Shown here in pieces: positions 5,137 to 6,548 of a DNA stretch of 6,548 nucleotides. The notes below the pieces were generated by a model. That model searched no databases and was not told the origin of the DNA. It worked only from the letters and a program-made list of their open reading frames with translations. A program made the translations under genes and the position numbers. The first letter of the stretch is position 1. Each line of letters starts with the position of its first letter. The stretch comes from Bacillota bacterium (GTDB lineage Bacteria; Bacillota; Dethiobacteria; DTU022), in assembly GCA_012510305.1 (NCBI GenBank), contig JAAZIE010000370.1, positions 1 through 6,548 of the forward strand, given 5' to 3'.

Positions 5137-5151
5137 GATAAAATATTTATC
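5137..5151. promoter_or_regulatory. A+T-rich inverted repeat, possible operator
   Basis: GATAAA-ATA-TTTATC is a perfect 6-bp inverted repeat with a 3-base spacer, in the A+T-rich middle of the divergent region. It is symmetrical with respect to the two flanking genes, as expected of a site for a dimeric regulator. It is short and could arise by chance in A+T-rich DNA. Confidence 0.35.
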
Positions 5152-5276
5152 ATCCCTAAAATTATTTTTCGTGGGCTTACATCATTTCCTGAGAGGCTTG
5201 CGCGGAGGTTCACAACTAAAGGAAAAATGAACTAAAAGAGCGAATACAGCAAAGGACCCGGCAATTAAATTAAACT

Positions 5277-5283
5277 GGGGAGG
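5277..5283 (+). promoter_or_regulatory. Ribosome binding site of the phosphodiesterase gene
   Basis: GGGGAGG lies 7 bases before the ATG at 5291. This fixes the start immediately ahead of the N-terminal membrane anchor. Confidence 0.75.
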
Positions 5284-5290
5284 CATTGAG

Positions 5291-6548
5291 ATGACCGCGT
5301 TTAAAAAGTGGCCCTGGTTTGTATGCTGCGCCCTGGTGGCGCTGGTGGCCCTGGCCCTGCTGGGCAACTCTTACTTGAAGATAGAAGAGAGACACGCCGG
5401 TTTCGAGTTTGCCGAAAGCGTTACCACGGAGCCCACAGAACGCATGGCGGAGCATGTTTACCTGATCCTGGTGGACGGTTTGCGGGCGGATACCCTTGAC
5501 CGGATGCCCTACACGAAGAGCCTGGCCGATCAGGGCAGCGCCGGGATTTTCACCGTTCCCGGGCCCACATTCTCCCGCCCGGCCTATGCCCGGATTATTA
5601 CCGGCGCCTGCTCATCGATCAACGGGATCAGCGCCAACAACCAGGAGAAGCAGCTCTTTGCCCCGACCCTCTTTGACCTGGCCCACGGGGAGGGGCTAAA
5701 AACAGGGGTTTCAGCGTACCGGTGGTATTATGATCTATTTTACGGCCCCCCCTACCGCACCGGTGAAGAGGATGAAAACAGGCTCGTCTGCGACCGGCCG
5801 CCCCTGCAGTACGGCTACTATTACGATGATTTTGGCGGTAATTACGACGATGAAGAGATCTTTGACTACGGTATCGAGGCGCTGGTGGAAGAGAACCCCA
5901 ACCTGCTGCTGGTCCATACCATGGATGTGGACGAGATGGGCCACCGCCACGGCGGGGTTTCGTCCGAATACCTGGAGGCGGCTCTGCTCAACGACCGCTG
6001 CATCGAGGAGTTTGTCGGGAAGATCCCCGTGCCGGAGGAAAGCGTGATCATCATCACCGGCGATCACGGCCATATCGACAGCGGCGGGCACGGCGGGCTG
6101 GAGAAGGAGGCTGCGGAGATCAAGGTCGCTTTCTACGGAAAGGGGGTTGCCGCCGCGGGGGAGATTCCTGAAGGATACAGCCAGCTTGACCTCGCCCCCA
6201 CCATCGCCGCGCTGCTGGGCCTGCCATTCACCAGCTACATGGAGGGGCGTATCGTCAGCGAGGCCTTCGACTGGCCCGCAGAGACGGTGGCGGCGAAAGA
6301 AGCCCTGCTTGACGAAGCCCACCGGCCGCTGCTGCTGGAGCTGGGCCGGCGGTTCAGGGTTGACCCCACCGCCAACGAGGACGGCCGCGCCGTGGAGCGG
6401 TTGGCGCAAGCCGTGAACCGCCGCTGGATCGCCCTGCGAGCGGCTTCGGCCCTTGCGGTTATCCTGGCGGCGTTTTTTCTGGGCATAAGGCTGCGGCGGC
6501 GCAGCGCTTCTGCAGAAGAGGCGGGAAAAAGAAAGCGCTCCCTTTACC
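5291..6548 (+). CDS. Membrane-anchored phosphodiesterase/phosphotransferase, alkaline phosphatase superfamily (3' end outside window)
   Basis: The frame stays open from the ATG at 5291 to the window end, 419 codons so far. Residues 8-26 form a membrane anchor, and residues 380-399 form a second helix followed by RLRRR and a basic region. The domain between them should lie outside the cell. It carries the full metal set of type I phosphodiesterases/nucleotide pyrophosphatases: D62 (LILVDGLRAD), nucleophile T93 in PTFSRPAYARIITG, D214 and H218 (DEMGHRHG), D258-H259 (ITGDHGH) and H267 (SGGHGG). The PTxSRP motif resembles PIGN-type GPI phosphoethanolamine transferases more than the TFPNHY motif of NPP pyrophosphatases. 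SQLDLAPTIAALLGLP (297-312) is the usual C-terminal motif of this superfamily. An acidic, tyrosine-rich insert (about 150-192) has no assigned role. Substrate is unknown; hydrolase and transferase are both possible. It is divergent from the VWA cluster. Confidence 0.87.
   Translation, partial: MTAFKKWPWFVCCALVALVALALLGNSYLKIEERHAGFEFAESVTTEPTERMAEHVYLILVDGLRADTLDRMPYTKSLADQGSAGIFTVPGPTFSRPAYARIITGACSSINGISANNQEKQLFAPTLFDLAHGEGLKTGVSAYRWYYDLFYGPPYRTGEEDENRLVCDRPPLQYGYYYDDFGGNYDDEEIFDYGIEALVEENPNLLLVHTMDVDEMGHRHGGVSSEYLEAALLNDRCIEEFVGKIPVPEESVIIITGDHGHIDSGGHGGLEKEAAEIKVAFYGKGVAAAGEIPEGYSQLDLAPTIAALLGLPFTSYMEGRIVSEAFDWPAETVAAKEALLDEAHRPLLLELGRRFRVDPTANEDGRAVERLAQAVNRRWIALRAASALAVILAAFFLGIRLRRRSASAEEAGKRKRSLY

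Larger units (their letters stand above)
5053..5290. promoter_or_regulatory. Divergent control region between the VWA cluster and the phosphodiesterase
   Basis: These 238 bases separate two gene starts facing away from each other, so both promoters should lie here. The centre (about 5137-5170) is A+T-rich and holds an inverted repeat. The side next to the VWA gene holds three imperfect 20-base repeats. I did not find a convincing -35/-10 pair for the housekeeping sigma factor on either strand, which could mean an alternative sigma factor or an activator-dependent promoter. Short frames at 5024-5230 (plus) and 5182-5455 (minus) have no supporting features. Confidence 0.5.

Noticed and set aside
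5735..6409. 224-codon minus-strand frame opposite the phosphodiesterase
   Set aside because: The plus-strand frame carries all catalytic residues of a known superfamily; the opposite frame has none.

Overview
The window looks like part of a chromosome of a G+C-rich Gram-positive bacterium. The most likely source is an anaerobic Firmicutes lineage (Clostridia, Peptococcaceae-like). The evidence is strong purine-rich Shine-Dalgarno sites with GTG, TTG and ATG starts, an LPXTG sortase signal, and two TasA/camelysin-type proteins with SipW-dependent-type signal peptides. The taxon is inferred from gene content only.

Layout. Positions 1-296 (minus) hold the N-terminal third or so of an amino-acid permease cut by the window edge. 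Positions 297-643 are non-coding, with a perfect G+C palindrome and a strong rho-independent terminator. Positions 644-5052 are a four-gene minus-strand cluster, read from 5052 down: (1) a secreted von Willebrand factor A (VWA) protein with a SpaA/Cna-B-like C-terminal domain; (2) a TasA/camelysin-like protein; (3) a diverged paralog of it; (4) a secreted beta-rich protein ending in LPRTG, a membrane helix and a basic tail. The terminator at 571-615 ends this cluster. The gaps after genes 1 and 2 are long for an operon (about 260 and 420 bases). They are packed with C-rich hairpin repeats, a 20-bp palindrome and diverged duplications of leader sequence. Positions 5053-5290 are a divergent control region. 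From 5291 (plus) to the window end runs a membrane-anchored phosphodiesterase of the alkaline phosphatase superfamily, open at its 3' end.

How the genes may work together. Genes 1-4 together look like a cell-surface fibre or matrix system: a VWA adhesin, two TasA-type subunits and one sortase-anchored partner. No SipW-type signal peptidase and no sortase is encoded here, so processing enzymes would have to come from elsewhere. The hairpins between genes 1, 2 and 3 could set different expression levels for adhesin and subunits. The divergent phosphodiesterase has a complete metal-binding set and a PTxSRP nucleophile motif like that of PIGN-type phosphoethanolamine transferases. It may act outside the cell on a surface phosphodiester, but any link to the fibre genes is only positional.
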